Assembly (NCBI RefSeq): GCF_014640175.1
Contig: NZ_BMGL01000008.1
Location: forward strand, 62,001-126,000
Length of the DNA: 64,000 nucleotides
Direction of reading: 5' to 3'
Source of the DNA: Psychroflexus salis
GTDB taxonomy: Bacteria > Bacteroidota > Bacteroidia > Flavobacteriales > Flavobacteriaceae
Shown here: positions 55,370 through 64,000 of the stretch, in pieces
How the letters are laid out: each line of letters begins with the position of its first letter
How positions within the stretch are numbered: the first letter of the stretch is position 1
Translations under genes and position numbers: made by a program
Notes under the pieces: model-generated
What the model was told of the DNA's origin: nothing
Database searches by the model: none
The model's input: the letters and a program-made list of their open reading frames with translations, nothing else

Positions 55370-57259
55370 TTACTTAATCATTTCGTAGCTACGTTTTACA
55401 AACTTTGTTAGGGCTTCACCACGAAGTAAGTTTTTAGAAAGCAGCGCTAAATCTAAACTTTGGTTGATTAAGTTTGCTTGTTCATCTTCATTTTTTTGAA
55501 GAATATCACTCATTAATTCGTGATTAGTATTTACTACCAGGTTATACATTTCTGGCATATTGCCCATACCAAACATACCTCCACCACCAGTTTTTTGCAT
55601 TTCTTTCATTCTTCGCATAAACTCTGGTTCTGTAATGGTAATTGGTGCAGCTTTAGAATCCATCGCTTCTAATTGAACAGTGTATTTTTCTTTGGTTACA
55701 TGTGTTTCAAAAGCGGTTTTTAATTTTTCCTTTTCATCATCATTTAACTTGGACGTTGTTTCTTCACCTTTATCGATTAATTTATCAACTTGTTCAGCAT
55801 CTACCCGAACAAAACTTACTTTTTGTTCTTTATTTCCTTCAATCTTTTGAATAAGGTGCGATACAATAGGCGAATCTAATAACATTACTTCGTAACCTTT
55901 GTCCTTAGCTGCTTCAATATAGCTGTGTTGTTCTTCTTTATTTGAAGCATACAAGATAATAAGCTTATCGTCTTTATCTGTTTGATTTTCCTTTATTTTA
56001 GCTTCTAGTTCTTCAAAAGTATAATAAGCTTGGTCTACACTTGGAAATAAATTGAATTTTTCAGCTTTTTCGAAAAATTTATCGTCAGTAAGCATTCCAT
56101 ATTCAATAACTACTTTAATATCATTCCATTTCTTTTCGAAATCTTCACGATTATTTTTGAAAAGAGATTTAAGTTTGTCGGCTACTTTTTTAGTAATGTA
56201 GTTCGATATTTTCTTAACTGCCCCATCTGCCTGCAAATATGAACGAGAAACGTTTAAAGGAATATCTGGAGAGTCGATAACACCCCGTAACATAGTTAAA
56301 AATTCAGGAACTATTCCTTCTACATTATCTGTTACAAAAACTTGATTTTGATATAGTTGAATTTTATCTTTTTGTACTGATAAATCTTGTGTTAGCTTTG
56401 GAAAGTACAGTATACCTGTTAAATTAAATGGATAGTCTACATTTAAGTGAATATGAAACAAAGGCTCTTCGAATTGCATAGGATACAATTCTCTATAAAA
56501 GCTGTTGTATTCATCTTCGTTTAAATCGGTTGGTTGTTTAGTCCAAGCTGGGTTCGGGTTATTAATAATATGATCAACCGTAACTTTTTTAGGCTTTTCA
56601 TCTTCTTTAGCATCTTCAGGTAATGGAAGTTCCTTTTCTTTTGTACCGAATTTAATAGGTACTGGCATAAATTTGTTGTATTTGTTTAACAACTCATTAA
56701 TGCGGTTATCTTCTAAAAACTCTTTATCTTCGTCGTTTATATGTAATACAATTTCAGTTCCACGTTCAGTTCGGTCGTGGCTTTCTAGCGTAAATTCGGT
56801 TGTTCCTTCACAAGTCCAATGAGCTGCTGGCTCATCTTTCCAAGACTTAGTAAATATCTCTACTTTATTAGCTACCATAAATGCAGAGTAAAAACCAAGG
56901 CCAAAATGACCAATAATACCGCTATCTTTTGCATCGGAATCTTTGTATTTGTCTAAAAACTCTTCAGCTCCAGAAAAGGCTACTTCGTTAATGTACTTTT
57001 CTACTTCATCTTTTGTCATACCAATTCCTTGGTCTATAATATGAAGCGTTTTTTGCTCTTTATTAGCTTTTATTTCGATAATTGGTTTGCCAATTTCTAC
57101 ATTTGCTTCACCTATTCTAGCCAAATGCTTCAGTTTAAGTGTTGCATCAGTTGCGTTTGATATCAATTCGCGTAAAAAGATTTCATGATCGCTGTATAAA
57201 AATTTCTTAATCAGCGGAAAAATGTTTTCAACAGATACATTAATATTTCCAGTTGCCAT
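55370..57259 (-). CDS. htpG: Chaperone HtpG (Hsp90)
   Basis: The bacterial Hsp90 folding chaperone. The 629-residue protein has the GHKL ATPase N-domain with ELISNATDATLKLKHL, IIDQGIGMTKDEV and GHFGLGFYSAFMVA, then the middle domain with LYFPK and NVSRSYLQ, and the C-terminal dimerisation domain. It includes an acidic linker (LPLPEDAKEDEKPKK). A palindrome upstream may be a stress-control site. Confidence 0.97.
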   Translation of the reverse strand: MATGNINVSVENIFPLIKKFLYSDHEIFLRELISNATDATLKLKHLARIGEANVEIGKPIIEIKANKEQKTLHIIDQGIGMTKDEVEKYINEVAFSGAEEFLDKYKDSDAKDSGIIGHFGLGFYSAFMVANKVEIFTKSWKDEPAAHWTCEGTTEFTLESHDRTERGTEIVLHINDEDKEFLEDNRINELLNKYNKFMPVPIKFGTKEKELPLPEDAKEDEKPKKVTVDHIINNPNPAWTKQPTDLNEDEYNSFYRELYPMQFEEPLFHIHLNVDYPFNLTGILYFPKLTQDLSVQKDKIQLYQNQVFVTDNVEGIVPEFLTMLRGVIDSPDIPLNVSRSYLQADGAVKKISNYITKKVADKLKSLFKNNREDFEKKWNDIKVVIEYGMLTDDKFFEKAEKFNLFPSVDQAYYTFEELEAKIKENQTDKDDKLIILYASNKEEQHSYIEAAKDKGYEVMLLDSPIVSHLIQKIEGNKEQKVSFVRVDAEQVDKLIDKGEETTSKLNDDEKEKLKTAFETHVTKEKYTVQLEAMDSKAAPITITEPEFMRRMKEMQKTGGGGMFGMGNMPEMYNLVVNTNHELMSDILQKNEDEQANLINQSLDLALLSKNLLRGEALTKFVKRSYEMIK

Positions 57260-57319
57260 ATGTTGTAATTTATTGTTTTGAGAAAATGAATCAAATTGAG
57301 TACCATCTCAATTTAAATG

Positions 57320-57336
57320 ACAAAATGGCATTTTGT
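57320..57336. promoter_or_regulatory. Palindrome upstream of htpG
   Basis: ACAAAATG-G-CATTTTGT is a perfect 8-bp-arm palindrome with one central base, in the spacer between htpG and the divergent OstA-like gene. On the minus strand it contains TGCCA and TGTCA half-sites. It may bind a heat-shock regulator. No CIRCE element was found. Confidence 0.4.
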
Positions 57337-57416
57337 TAACAAAGTAATTTCTTAAACTCGTCAGGAATACGAACACGTGTGGAAAAGAATGCTTATTTTT
57401 GCTTAAAATTTAGTGT

Positions 57417-59195
57417 TTGATACCGCAAATATTTCCACATACGTATTTATACATTCTTTTAGGATTTTTTTTTCTAGGTTTTTCTACTTTCTCTTCTGCT
57501 CAACAAAAAATTGATTATGAAAGTGATCGAACTCGTATAGATGAAGAGAATTTTCCAGGTGCAGTTATTTTTACTAGTGTAGAAAATCAAGTTTATTTTA
57601 CACATGAAGGCATAAAGGTTTGGTGTGATCAGGCTATTTTTTATAACCAAGAAGATTTTTTTAGAGCTTTTGGAAATGTAAAGATGAATCAAGGAGATAC
57701 CATTATTATGACAAGTAAATACGCTGAGTATGATGGAAAAACTCAATTTGCTTTTGCTAGCGATAATGTAGTGTTAACTTCACCATCTAATGTGCTTACA
57801 TCCGATTCTTTATTTTTTGATCGTATAAAGCAAGAAAGTTTTTATAGAAGTGGAGGCGTTGTTAGAGATTCTGTTAGCACTATAACTAGTATTGTGGGTA
57901 GATATTTTATGGAACGCGATAAATATGCATTTCGAAATAAGGTTGTTGTAACCAATCCCGAATATAGAATTAATACAGAAGCATTGGACTTTTATCCGAA
58001 AACTGGGTTTGCTTATTTATACGGTCCATCGACCATACTTGGAGAAACAAGTAAGGTGTTCTGTAAAAAAGGATTTTATAATACAAACTTAGATGAAGGT
58101 TATTTTACAGACGATGCTAAAATAGATTACGAAACCCGAACAGTTGTTGGCGATAGTATTTACTTTAGGCGCAAAGATAATTTTGCATCTGCTACCAACA
58201 ATATTGTGGTAACAGACACCATTAATCAATCGGTTGTGAAAGGACATTATGCAGAAGTTTATAAAGAAATTGACTCCTTAATTATCACTAAAAATCCAAT
58301 TGTTTCAACAAAACAGGAAAACGACTCAATCCACATGGCAAGTGATGTTTTAATGATTACAGGCCCCAAAGACCAGCGTATTATTCGCGCTTTTAACGAT
58401 GCAAGAATTTACAAATCAGATTTAAGTGGAAAAGCAGACTCTATTTGGAATAGTGAAGCTTTAGGATTAACCAAAATGATTACTAATCCAATTCTTTGGG
58501 CAGAAGATAGCCAAATTACTGGAGATACTATCGATTTGATTTCTAATAAAGAAGAAGAAAAAATAGACAGCCTAAAAGTATATTACAATGCATTTATGGT
58601 TATGAAAGACAGTATTGAAGGCTTCAACCAAGTTAAAGGTAAAGAAATGTATACGCTTTTTGATGAAAATAACAATATGCGAGAAGTTAACTTTACTAAA
58701 AACACAGAAACTATTTATTATGTTAGAGAAGACGATGGAACTTTGGTAGGAATAGACAAAACAATTTCTGCTAAAATAAAATTGACTCTAGAACAAAATG
58801 AAATTTTAGATGTTTACTATTATAATGCTGTGGATAGTGGAATTTATCCAGAAGAAGACTTTCCCACAAATGCTAGAAAATTAAAATATTTTAATTGGCG
58901 TGGAGATGAAAAAATTACAAGTAAAGCAGATTTGTTTACCAACCGGAAAGATTTTGTTTTAAAGCCGATTAAGGGAATTCAAGATCAAGAAGTAGAACCT
59001 GATTTTTTTGAAAGTGAAAAACAGTCTAAACAACCTTTTCAAAATAAAAATTCGTCTTTTCAGAACCAAAAGAAACAAAATGATAATGAAGAAACATCTC
59101 CAGTTGAAAAAGTTGAAGCTGTAAAGACTCCTTCTAAAACTTCAAGTATGCCTTTAAAACCTATAGGAAATTCTGAAAAAGAAAACGACAAGTAA
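57417..59195 (+). CDS. OstA-like (LptA/LptD N-domain) LPS-transport family protein
   Basis: This 592-residue protein has a signal peptide (about 1-28, ending FSSA) and then a long run of beta-jellyroll turns of the OstA fold, such as GNVKMNQGDTIIMTSKYAEYDG and SPSNVLTSDSLFFDRI (about 40-420). Such domains line the periplasmic path of LPS. Flavobacteria have this long OstA-like protein in place of, or in addition to, short LptA. The start is TTG at 57417. The C-terminal tail is Ser-, Lys- and Gln-rich and probably disordered. The next gene follows within 10 bp. Confidence 0.85.
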   Translation: MIPQIFPHTYLYILLGFFFLGFSTFSSAQQKIDYESDRTRIDEENFPGAVIFTSVENQVYFTHEGIKVWCDQAIFYNQEDFFRAFGNVKMNQGDTIIMTSKYAEYDGKTQFAFASDNVVLTSPSNVLTSDSLFFDRIKQESFYRSGGVVRDSVSTITSIVGRYFMERDKYAFRNKVVVTNPEYRINTEALDFYPKTGFAYLYGPSTILGETSKVFCKKGFYNTNLDEGYFTDDAKIDYETRTVVGDSIYFRRKDNFASATNNIVVTDTINQSVVKGHYAEVYKEIDSLIITKNPIVSTKQENDSIHMASDVLMITGPKDQRIIRAFNDARIYKSDLSGKADSIWNSEALGLTKMITNPILWAEDSQITGDTIDLISNKEEEKIDSLKVYYNAFMVMKDSIEGFNQVKGKEMYTLFDENNNMREVNFTKNTETIYYVREDDGTLVGIDKTISAKIKLTLEQNEILDVYYYNAVDSGIYPEEDFPTNARKLKYFNWRGDEKITSKADLFTNRKDFVLKPIKGIQDQEVEPDFFESEKQSKQPFQNKNSSFQNQKKQNDNEETSPVEKVEAVKTPSKTSSMPLKPIGNSEKENDK

Positions 59196-59203
59196 CCGCA
59201 TTG

Positions 59204-60409
59204 ATGAAGAATGATTTTTTAACATTTCAGGCGCAAACCACACCGCATCCCCTAGCTGTTGAAGTAGCTTCTGCAGAAGGCAGTTTTATTTACACCACCG
59301 ATGGAAAAAAACATTTAGATTTTGTTGCTGGAGTTTCGGCTTGTGGTTTAGGCCACCGTAACCCAAAAGTACTTAAAGCCGTAAAAAAACAATTAGATAA
59401 GTATTGGCATGTAATGGTTTATGGGGAATACATTCAAGAACCTTCGGTAGAACTTGCTAAATTGTTAGCTCAATTTTTACCAAAAAATTTACAGAAAACT
59501 TACTTAGTAAATAGCGGAACCGAAGCGATTGATGGTGCCATGAAACTAGCCAGAAGAGCAACAGGAAGAAGCCAAATATTTGCAGCAAAAAATGCTTATC
59601 ATGGAAACTCTTACGGTGCTTTAAGTTTAATGGATTACCAAGAGCGTACAGAAGTTTTTAAACCTTTGGTCGGAAATATTACGCATATTGAATTTAATAA
59701 CGAAACTTGTTTATCGCAGATTACGCGGTCTACGGCAGCCGTAGTTCTAGAAACCATACAAGGTGGCGCAGGTTTTATTGAACCCCAGAATAATTATCTC
59801 GAAAAGGTAAAAAACCGTTGTAAAGAAGTAGGAGCACTTTTAATTTTAGATGAAATTCAACCTGGATTTGGAAGAACAGGTAAACTTTTTGGTTTTATGC
59901 ATTATCAGGTAGTACCCGATATTTTAGTAATAGGAAAAGGAATGGCGTCTGGCTTACCTATTGGTGCATTTATTGCTTCTGCTAAAATGATGGACTTATT
60001 AAGCGATAAACCAAAACTAGGGCATATTACAACTTTTGGAGGTAATCCTGTAATTTCTTCTGCAGCTTTGGCTACTTTACAAGAATTAACATCTACCGAT
60101 ATAATTGAATTAATACCAGCTAAAGAACAGCTTTTTAAAAAGTTATTAAAACATGAATTAATTAAAGAAATTAGAGGAAAAGGTTTAATGTTAGCTTTGC
60201 TTTTTCAAAATGCTGAAGTAGCAAATGAGTTAGTTTTGATGGCAAAAGAAAAACAACTCATTTTATTTTGGCTATTATTTGAAAAAAAAGCTGTGCGTAT
60301 TTCACCACCCTTAACTATAAGTGAAGAAGAAATACATTTAGGTTGCTCAATTATAATTGAATGCCTTGATGAAATAAATGAAAGTAAAACAAGTTTAATT
60401 GTTAATTAA
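59204..60409 (+). CDS. Class III aminotransferase (acetylornithine aminotransferase-like)
   Basis: 401 residues from ATG 59204, 8 bp after the previous stop; a TTG 3 bp earlier is less likely. The PLP fold shows YLVNSGTEAIDGAMKLARRATGR, the LETIQGGAGFIEP and LILDEIQPGFGRTGKLF motifs, and the Schiff-base Lys in VIGKGMASGLPIGAF. The family includes ArgD, GabT and ornithine aminotransferases. No arginine genes are adjacent, so the substrate is open. Confidence 0.9.
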   Translation: MKNDFLTFQAQTTPHPLAVEVASAEGSFIYTTDGKKHLDFVAGVSACGLGHRNPKVLKAVKKQLDKYWHVMVYGEYIQEPSVELAKLLAQFLPKNLQKTYLVNSGTEAIDGAMKLARRATGRSQIFAAKNAYHGNSYGALSLMDYQERTEVFKPLVGNITHIEFNNETCLSQITRSTAAVVLETIQGGAGFIEPQNNYLEKVKNRCKEVGALLILDEIQPGFGRTGKLFGFMHYQVVPDILVIGKGMASGLPIGAFIASAKMMDLLSDKPKLGHITTFGGNPVISSAALATLQELTSTDIIELIPAKEQLFKKLLKHELIKEIRGKGLMLALLFQNAEVANELVLMAKEKQLILFWLLFEKKAVRISPPLTISEEEIHLGCSIIIECLDEINESKTSLIVN

Positions 60410-60489
60410 ATTGTTGAAAACTGTTTCAAAAAAATATAAATGTTACTCTTTTTGCTATTAACTTAGCTGAAGAAACCTAAATTACAAAT

Positions 60490-61893
60490 ATGAATTTTGG
60501 TAACCACGAAGAATTTGATTATCCCATTCAAAAGTTTGAGCATATGCTTAAAACTAACGAAGTGCTTTTTTTTGATACACAAGATTTCGAAAATATAATT
60601 TCGTATTACCTAGATATTGGTAAGATTGGGCTTGCTAAAAAAGCCATGAAAATTGGTCTAGAACAACATCCCAACACTGCTTCTCTATTGTTATTAAAAG
60701 CAGATTTATTAATGTTTGAAGAAAAACATGAAGAATCTTTAGCTTTGTTAAATGAACTTAAACAATTAGAACCAAATAACGATGAAGTATACGTTTTAAT
60801 TGCTAATGTATACTCCAAACAAGATAATCATTTAGCTTCTATTTCTCATTTAAAACAAGCAGCAAAACTTACTGATGATGCTGAAGATATTTACCATTTA
60901 ATAGGAATGGAATACCTTATGTTAGAGATGTACGAAGAAGCTAAACAAAATTTTATTTTAAGTTTAAATGAAGATTTTGACGATTTTGCTACTCTTTACA
61001 ATATTGTTTATTGCTTCGAGTTTTTAGACCAAAGAGAAGAAGCTAAATCGTTTTTAAACACATTTATAAATCAAAATCCATATTGCCAAATTGCGTGGCA
61101 CCAATTAGGAATGCTATATGCAGAAGAACATAATTTGGAAGAAGCAGTTAATTGCTTTGACTATGCCATTATTTCAGACGAATATTTTGTTGGGGCTTAT
61201 CTAGAAAAAGCAAAAATTTTAGAAAAACTAGACCAATTTAAAGAAGCAATAGAACTTTACCAGATTACTCTTCAAATTGATGATCCAACGGCTTTTGCAT
61301 ATTACCGAATGGGGAAATGTTATCAAAAAATTGGCGATATAAATGCAGCCTTGCGTTCATTTAAAAAAGCTGTACATGAAGACCCATTGATGGATAGAAG
61401 TTGGTTGGCTTTAACCGATTTTTTTATAGACCAAAGAGATTTTGAAAAAGCTTTGCATTACATTAATAAAGCTTTGCATATCGATGAAGAAAACGAATTG
61501 TATTGGAAAAAATATGCACTGATTTGTTCTAAATTAGGCTTAAAAAATGAAGTGGTAAATGCCCATACAAAAATTAATCATATTCGCCAATACGATTTGT
61601 CCTTTTACACTACACATACAGATTTAATGGTTTCTGAAGATTTGTGGGATGAAGCTGAAGAAGTTGCTATTGAAGGATTAATTTTCTTTCCTAAAAATCA
61701 TGAATTGTTATACCGTCTTGCTGCTGTGCAATTGCATTTGGGCAAATCCTTAGAATCTTTAGATCATTTTAGAGAAGCTTTTGCAGAATCGCCTAGTTAT
61801 ATCGAGTTGATGCCTATAATTTTTCCAAACTTAACTCAAACAAAAGCCTACAAAGCAGTTTTAGGGATTTTTGGTGTAGATGATGATAAATAA
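60490..61893 (+). CDS. TPR-repeat protein
   Basis: This 467-residue protein has no signal peptide and consists of about eleven tetratricopeptide-like helix pairs, for example EDIYHLIGMEYLMLEMYEEAKQNFILSLN and AFAYYRMGKCYQKIGDINAALRSFKKAVHEDP. It is probably a cytoplasmic scaffold. The partner is unknown. An AT-rich spacer with no clear promoter separates it from the aminotransferase gene. Confidence 0.88.
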   Translation: MNFGNHEEFDYPIQKFEHMLKTNEVLFFDTQDFENIISYYLDIGKIGLAKKAMKIGLEQHPNTASLLLLKADLLMFEEKHEESLALLNELKQLEPNNDEVYVLIANVYSKQDNHLASISHLKQAAKLTDDAEDIYHLIGMEYLMLEMYEEAKQNFILSLNEDFDDFATLYNIVYCFEFLDQREEAKSFLNTFINQNPYCQIAWHQLGMLYAEEHNLEEAVNCFDYAIISDEYFVGAYLEKAKILEKLDQFKEAIELYQITLQIDDPTAFAYYRMGKCYQKIGDINAALRSFKKAVHEDPLMDRSWLALTDFFIDQRDFEKALHYINKALHIDEENELYWKKYALICSKLGLKNEVVNAHTKINHIRQYDLSFYTTHTDLMVSEDLWDEAEEVAIEGLIFFPKNHELLYRLAAVQLHLGKSLESLDHFREAFAESPSYIELMPIIFPNLTQTKAYKAVLGIFGVDDDK

Positions 61894-62124
61894 AATGTAT
61901 TGAAATTTTAAATCAATTCCCATACATCTTTTATAAAATCTTGATTGGGTAGAATTTATCTTAAGTGTAATCGGAGTCGAGAACCTTCCATATCTCGATA
62001 TTTTTCAGTGCTGTAACAAAACCAAGAAACATTACTTTCTATTTCAATGTAAAGTAAAATTTTTAAAAAACTCGAGCTGTTTTGTTTTTATATAATGCAG
62101 TACAATTTAATTGGTAATTCTTGT

Positions 62125-62802
62125 TTAGTTTGAAAGCACAAAAAATTTATCTTTTATAATTAAGGAAGAAAATCCATTTAGTTCGGTAATATACTTTAGT
62201 GTTTCTTTACTATAAAAAAAACAATGTGTTGGGTCGTTTTTGTACCACCATTCTTTAAAACCATCAATATTCAAGTCTTTATAGAGCAATTCAGTTTTAC
62301 CATAAAACTTTCCATTGGGTACTAGTAAATTTTTAATTTTAATAAATTCTTTTGCGGGATGGCTAAAATGTTCAATTACTTCACAACAAATTATAAATTG
62401 ATATTTATCTTTCAATTTATTTTTATCTGGGAAAAAATACGGATCGTACAAAGCAATATTATGGAAGCCATTATTCTTTAAGATATGAGTTATTACAGGT
62501 CCTGGGCCACATCCATAATCTAAACCTTTAGCATCTTTATTTTGATCTTTTAAAATTTGCTTACTTAATGGGGAAACAAATTTTTGATAGCGAGCATCTT
62601 CTACGTCGTTATTATGCATTGCATAACGTTGTTTCTCTTGTTTAAAATTTAATATTTCGTTTTTTTGTAAGTGAACAGAAACACAATTTTTGCATCGATA
62701 ATAAGTCCGATTATTCATTTTGGTAGCGAAGTTCAAAAAATAGTCCGCTTTGTGTGAACAAAGCGGACAAGTAGAGGTTTGCAAATTTGCGTGTGTAAGC
62801 AT
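62125..62802 (-). CDS. Class I SAM-dependent methyltransferase with N-terminal zinc-ribbon-like motif
   Basis: This 225-residue protein begins with CPLC (residues 13-16) and a later CKNC pair (about 37-40), which looks like a small zinc-binding knuckle. The Rossmann methyltransferase domain follows, with motif I LDYGCGPGPVITHIL and the ICCEVIEHFSHPAKEFIKI motif typical of small-molecule methyltransferases. The substrate is unknown. It lies 8 bp upstream (in transcription, downstream) of the DUF349 gene, so the two are probably cotranscribed. Confidence 0.85.
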   Translation of the reverse strand: MLTHANLQTSTCPLCSHKADYFLNFATKMNNRTYYRCKNCVSVHLQKNEILNFKQEKQRYAMHNNDVEDARYQKFVSPLSKQILKDQNKDAKGLDYGCGPGPVITHILKNNGFHNIALYDPYFFPDKNKLKDKYQFIICCEVIEHFSHPAKEFIKIKNLLVPNGKFYGKTELLYKDLNIDGFKEWWYKNDPTHCFFYSKETLKYITELNGFSSLIIKDKFFVLSN

Positions 62803-62810
62803 TTGCAGAT

Positions 62811-64000
62811 TTATAGTTGGTTTAATTTATCTAACTTAGTTTTCCACATACTTAACTCATCTCGATAGCGTTCTATTTTGTCTTTTACTTCTTTAACTAA
62901 AGGATTAGAATCGTCTGTTGAACTGAAAAATTGAAGATTGTTTTCAAATTGATTTATATTATCTTTAGTTTCATCAATTTTTTTGCGAATAAAGAAAACT
63001 TCTCTGTTAATATCTCGCTCACTACCTTCGTCTAGATCATGTAACCTAGATTCGTATTTTAATAATTCTGCTTCTTTCTTTTCTACCCCTGTTTTTTTAA
63101 ACAGTTGGTCTAATGTTTTATTGAATTTACCTTCAATATACTTTTTGTTTCTTGGTACAGCTCCAATTTCTCCCCATTCTTCAATAAAGCCTTCTATTGT
63201 TTTTAAAGATTCATCTTTGTTGTCTGGTAATTGTGCGGATTTCACTTTATTAATTAAATCTTTTTTGGCTAAAAAGGCCTTGAATTCTTCATCTAAATCT
63301 TCATTTTTCTTACTGTGCAAGCGATTGAAGTAATGATTACAAGCATTTTTAAATTTTTTCCAAATTTTGTCGCTATCTTTTCTAGGAACATGACCGATTT
63401 CTTTCCACTGATCTTGAATTTTTTTCATTAGTGGAGTAGTGGTTTCAAAATCTTCACTATCCTTATGTTCTTCAGCAACTTCAATTAAATCTAGTTTCTT
63501 TTTTAAATTTTCAAACTGATCTTGCTTTAAATTCTTATAAAATGCATTTTTCTTCCGGTTAAAAGTTCGTGTATGCTTCTTAAAAGCATTCCAAATTTCA
63601 TCCATATCTTTTCTTGGAACTTTACCTGCTTTAAAAAAAATTTCTCTTAGCTTTTCAATATTTTTTATCTTGGTTTGGGCATCGTTATGCGAAGTAACTT
63701 CTTGGTCTGCTATTTTTCTAATTTCTTCAATTACTTCTTCTTTTACAGCTAAGTTTTTTTCCCGTTCCTTATCTAATTCTTCAAAATATGCCTGACGTTT
63801 ATCGTGAATTTGTTGTGTTGCATGACTAAACTTTTCCCATATTTCTTCTCTAAATTCTCGAGCTACGGGACCTAGTTCTTCTTTCCACATTTTATGTAGC
63901 AATTGTAACTCTCTAAAAGCTCGGTTTATATCATCTTCTTTAATAAGCTCTTCTGCACGCGAAATTAATTTCAATTTTTGGTCTAAGTTATGTTTAAAAT
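62811..64000 (-). CDS. DUF349-repeat protein, C-terminal part (5' end outside window)
   Basis: The frame is open to the right edge, so the protein starts outside. The visible 397 residues contain at least four DUF349 repeats of about 70 residues, each with a W-K-x-x-G-x-V-P-R-K-x-x-x-x-x-W core, for example WKEIGHVPRKDSDKIWKKFKNACNHYFNRL, then a C-terminal coiled coil (about the last 90 residues). The protein is highly charged and alpha-helical. The function is unknown. Confidence 0.9.
   Translation of the reverse strand, partial: FKHNLDQKLKLISRAEELIKEDDINRAFRELQLLHKMWKEELGPVAREFREEIWEKFSHATQQIHDKRQAYFEELDKEREKNLAVKEEVIEEIRKIADQEVTSHNDAQTKIKNIEKLREIFFKAGKVPRKDMDEIWNAFKKHTRTFNRKKNAFYKNLKQDQFENLKKKLDLIEVAEEHKDSEDFETTTPLMKKIQDQWKEIGHVPRKDSDKIWKKFKNACNHYFNRLHSKKNEDLDEEFKAFLAKKDLINKVKSAQLPDNKDESLKTIEGFIEEWGEIGAVPRNKKYIEGKFNKTLDQLFKKTGVEKKEAELLKYESRLHDLDEGSERDINREVFFIRKKIDETKDNINQFENNLQFFSSTDDSNPLVKEVKDKIERYRDELSMWKTKLDKLNQL

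Noticed and set aside
61894-62124. Small gene or RNA in the spacer after the TPR gene
   Set aside because: Only AT-rich sequence and a 6-bp TCGAGA/TCTCGA inverted repeat are visible; nothing supports a gene.

Overview
The window is an AT-rich, gene-dense stretch of a Bacteroidota chromosome, almost certainly from a flavobacterium (Flavobacteriaceae or close kin). The basis is GldF/GldG gliding-motility genes, secreted proteins with type IX secretion (T9SS) C-terminal sorting domains, a TonB-type outer-membrane receptor with a carboxypeptidase-regulatory-like N-domain, A-rich ribosome-binding regions, and repeated matches to the Bacteroidota promoter -7 element TAnnTTTG. Most genes are core and intact. 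No rRNA, tRNA, CRISPR array, phage or insertion sequence with a transposase was recognised.

Layout. 0-7 kb: 3' part of era, a DUF922-like secreted protein, a TonB-type outer-membrane protein, ung, and a lipA-gap operon. 7-11 kb: an intergenic region with palindromic repeats, then icmF, the fused B12-dependent isobutyryl-CoA mutase. 11-17.3 kb: the most plastic region. It has an intact ParD-like antitoxin with a palindromic operator, a ParE toxin pseudogene with two in-frame stops, and a secreted beta-helix T9SS protein. That last gene lies between two about 244-bp direct repeats, both carrying the 3' end of purL; the complete purL follows. 17.4-24.3 kb: SAM hydrolase-like gene, ABM monooxygenase, gldF and gldG in one tight operon; phoH, purC, the SRP RNA gene and a glutaminyl cyclase-like lipoprotein. 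24.4-29.6 kb: a beta-helix lipoprotein and a large FG-GAP/VCBS T9SS protein. 29.7-44.2 kb: glyA, fumarylacetoacetase, YihY-type membrane protein, guaB, cmk, a 7TM-HD phosphodiesterase, thiolase, NlpC/P60 peptidase, rsmD, DUF3822, a RecD-like helicase and kdsB. 44.2-49.5 kb: a MITE-like palindromic element, then a minus-strand cluster of SRPBCC protein, SDR, two photolyase/cryptochrome paralogues, a VanX-like dipeptidase and a small membrane protein. 49.6-57.3 kb: a secreted ExbD-like domain protein, a BtuF-like binding protein, the thrS-infC-rpmI-rplT operon, a lipoprotein and htpG. 57.4-64 kb: OstA-like protein, class III aminotransferase, TPR protein, methyltransferase and a DUF349 protein cut by the window edge.

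Pathways represented include purine synthesis (purL, purC, guaB), B12-dependent acyl-CoA rearrangement (icmF), one-carbon metabolism (glyA), tyrosine breakdown (fumarylacetoacetase), LPS assembly (kdsB, OstA-like), translation (thrS, infC, rpmI, rplT, rsmD, era, SRP RNA), and DNA repair (ung, photolyases).

The most notable observations are: the 244-bp direct repeats bracketing a secreted-protein cassette; a dead ParE beside a live, apparently self-regulated ParD; infC whose only possible start is a non-canonical codon (best candidate ATA); the photolyase cluster whose SDR lacks the catalytic Tyr and whose second photolyase lacks a flavin-proximal Trp; and repeat-like DNA inside the icmF linker that resembles the palindromes upstream of it. 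All assignments come from reading the sequence; none was checked by a database search.
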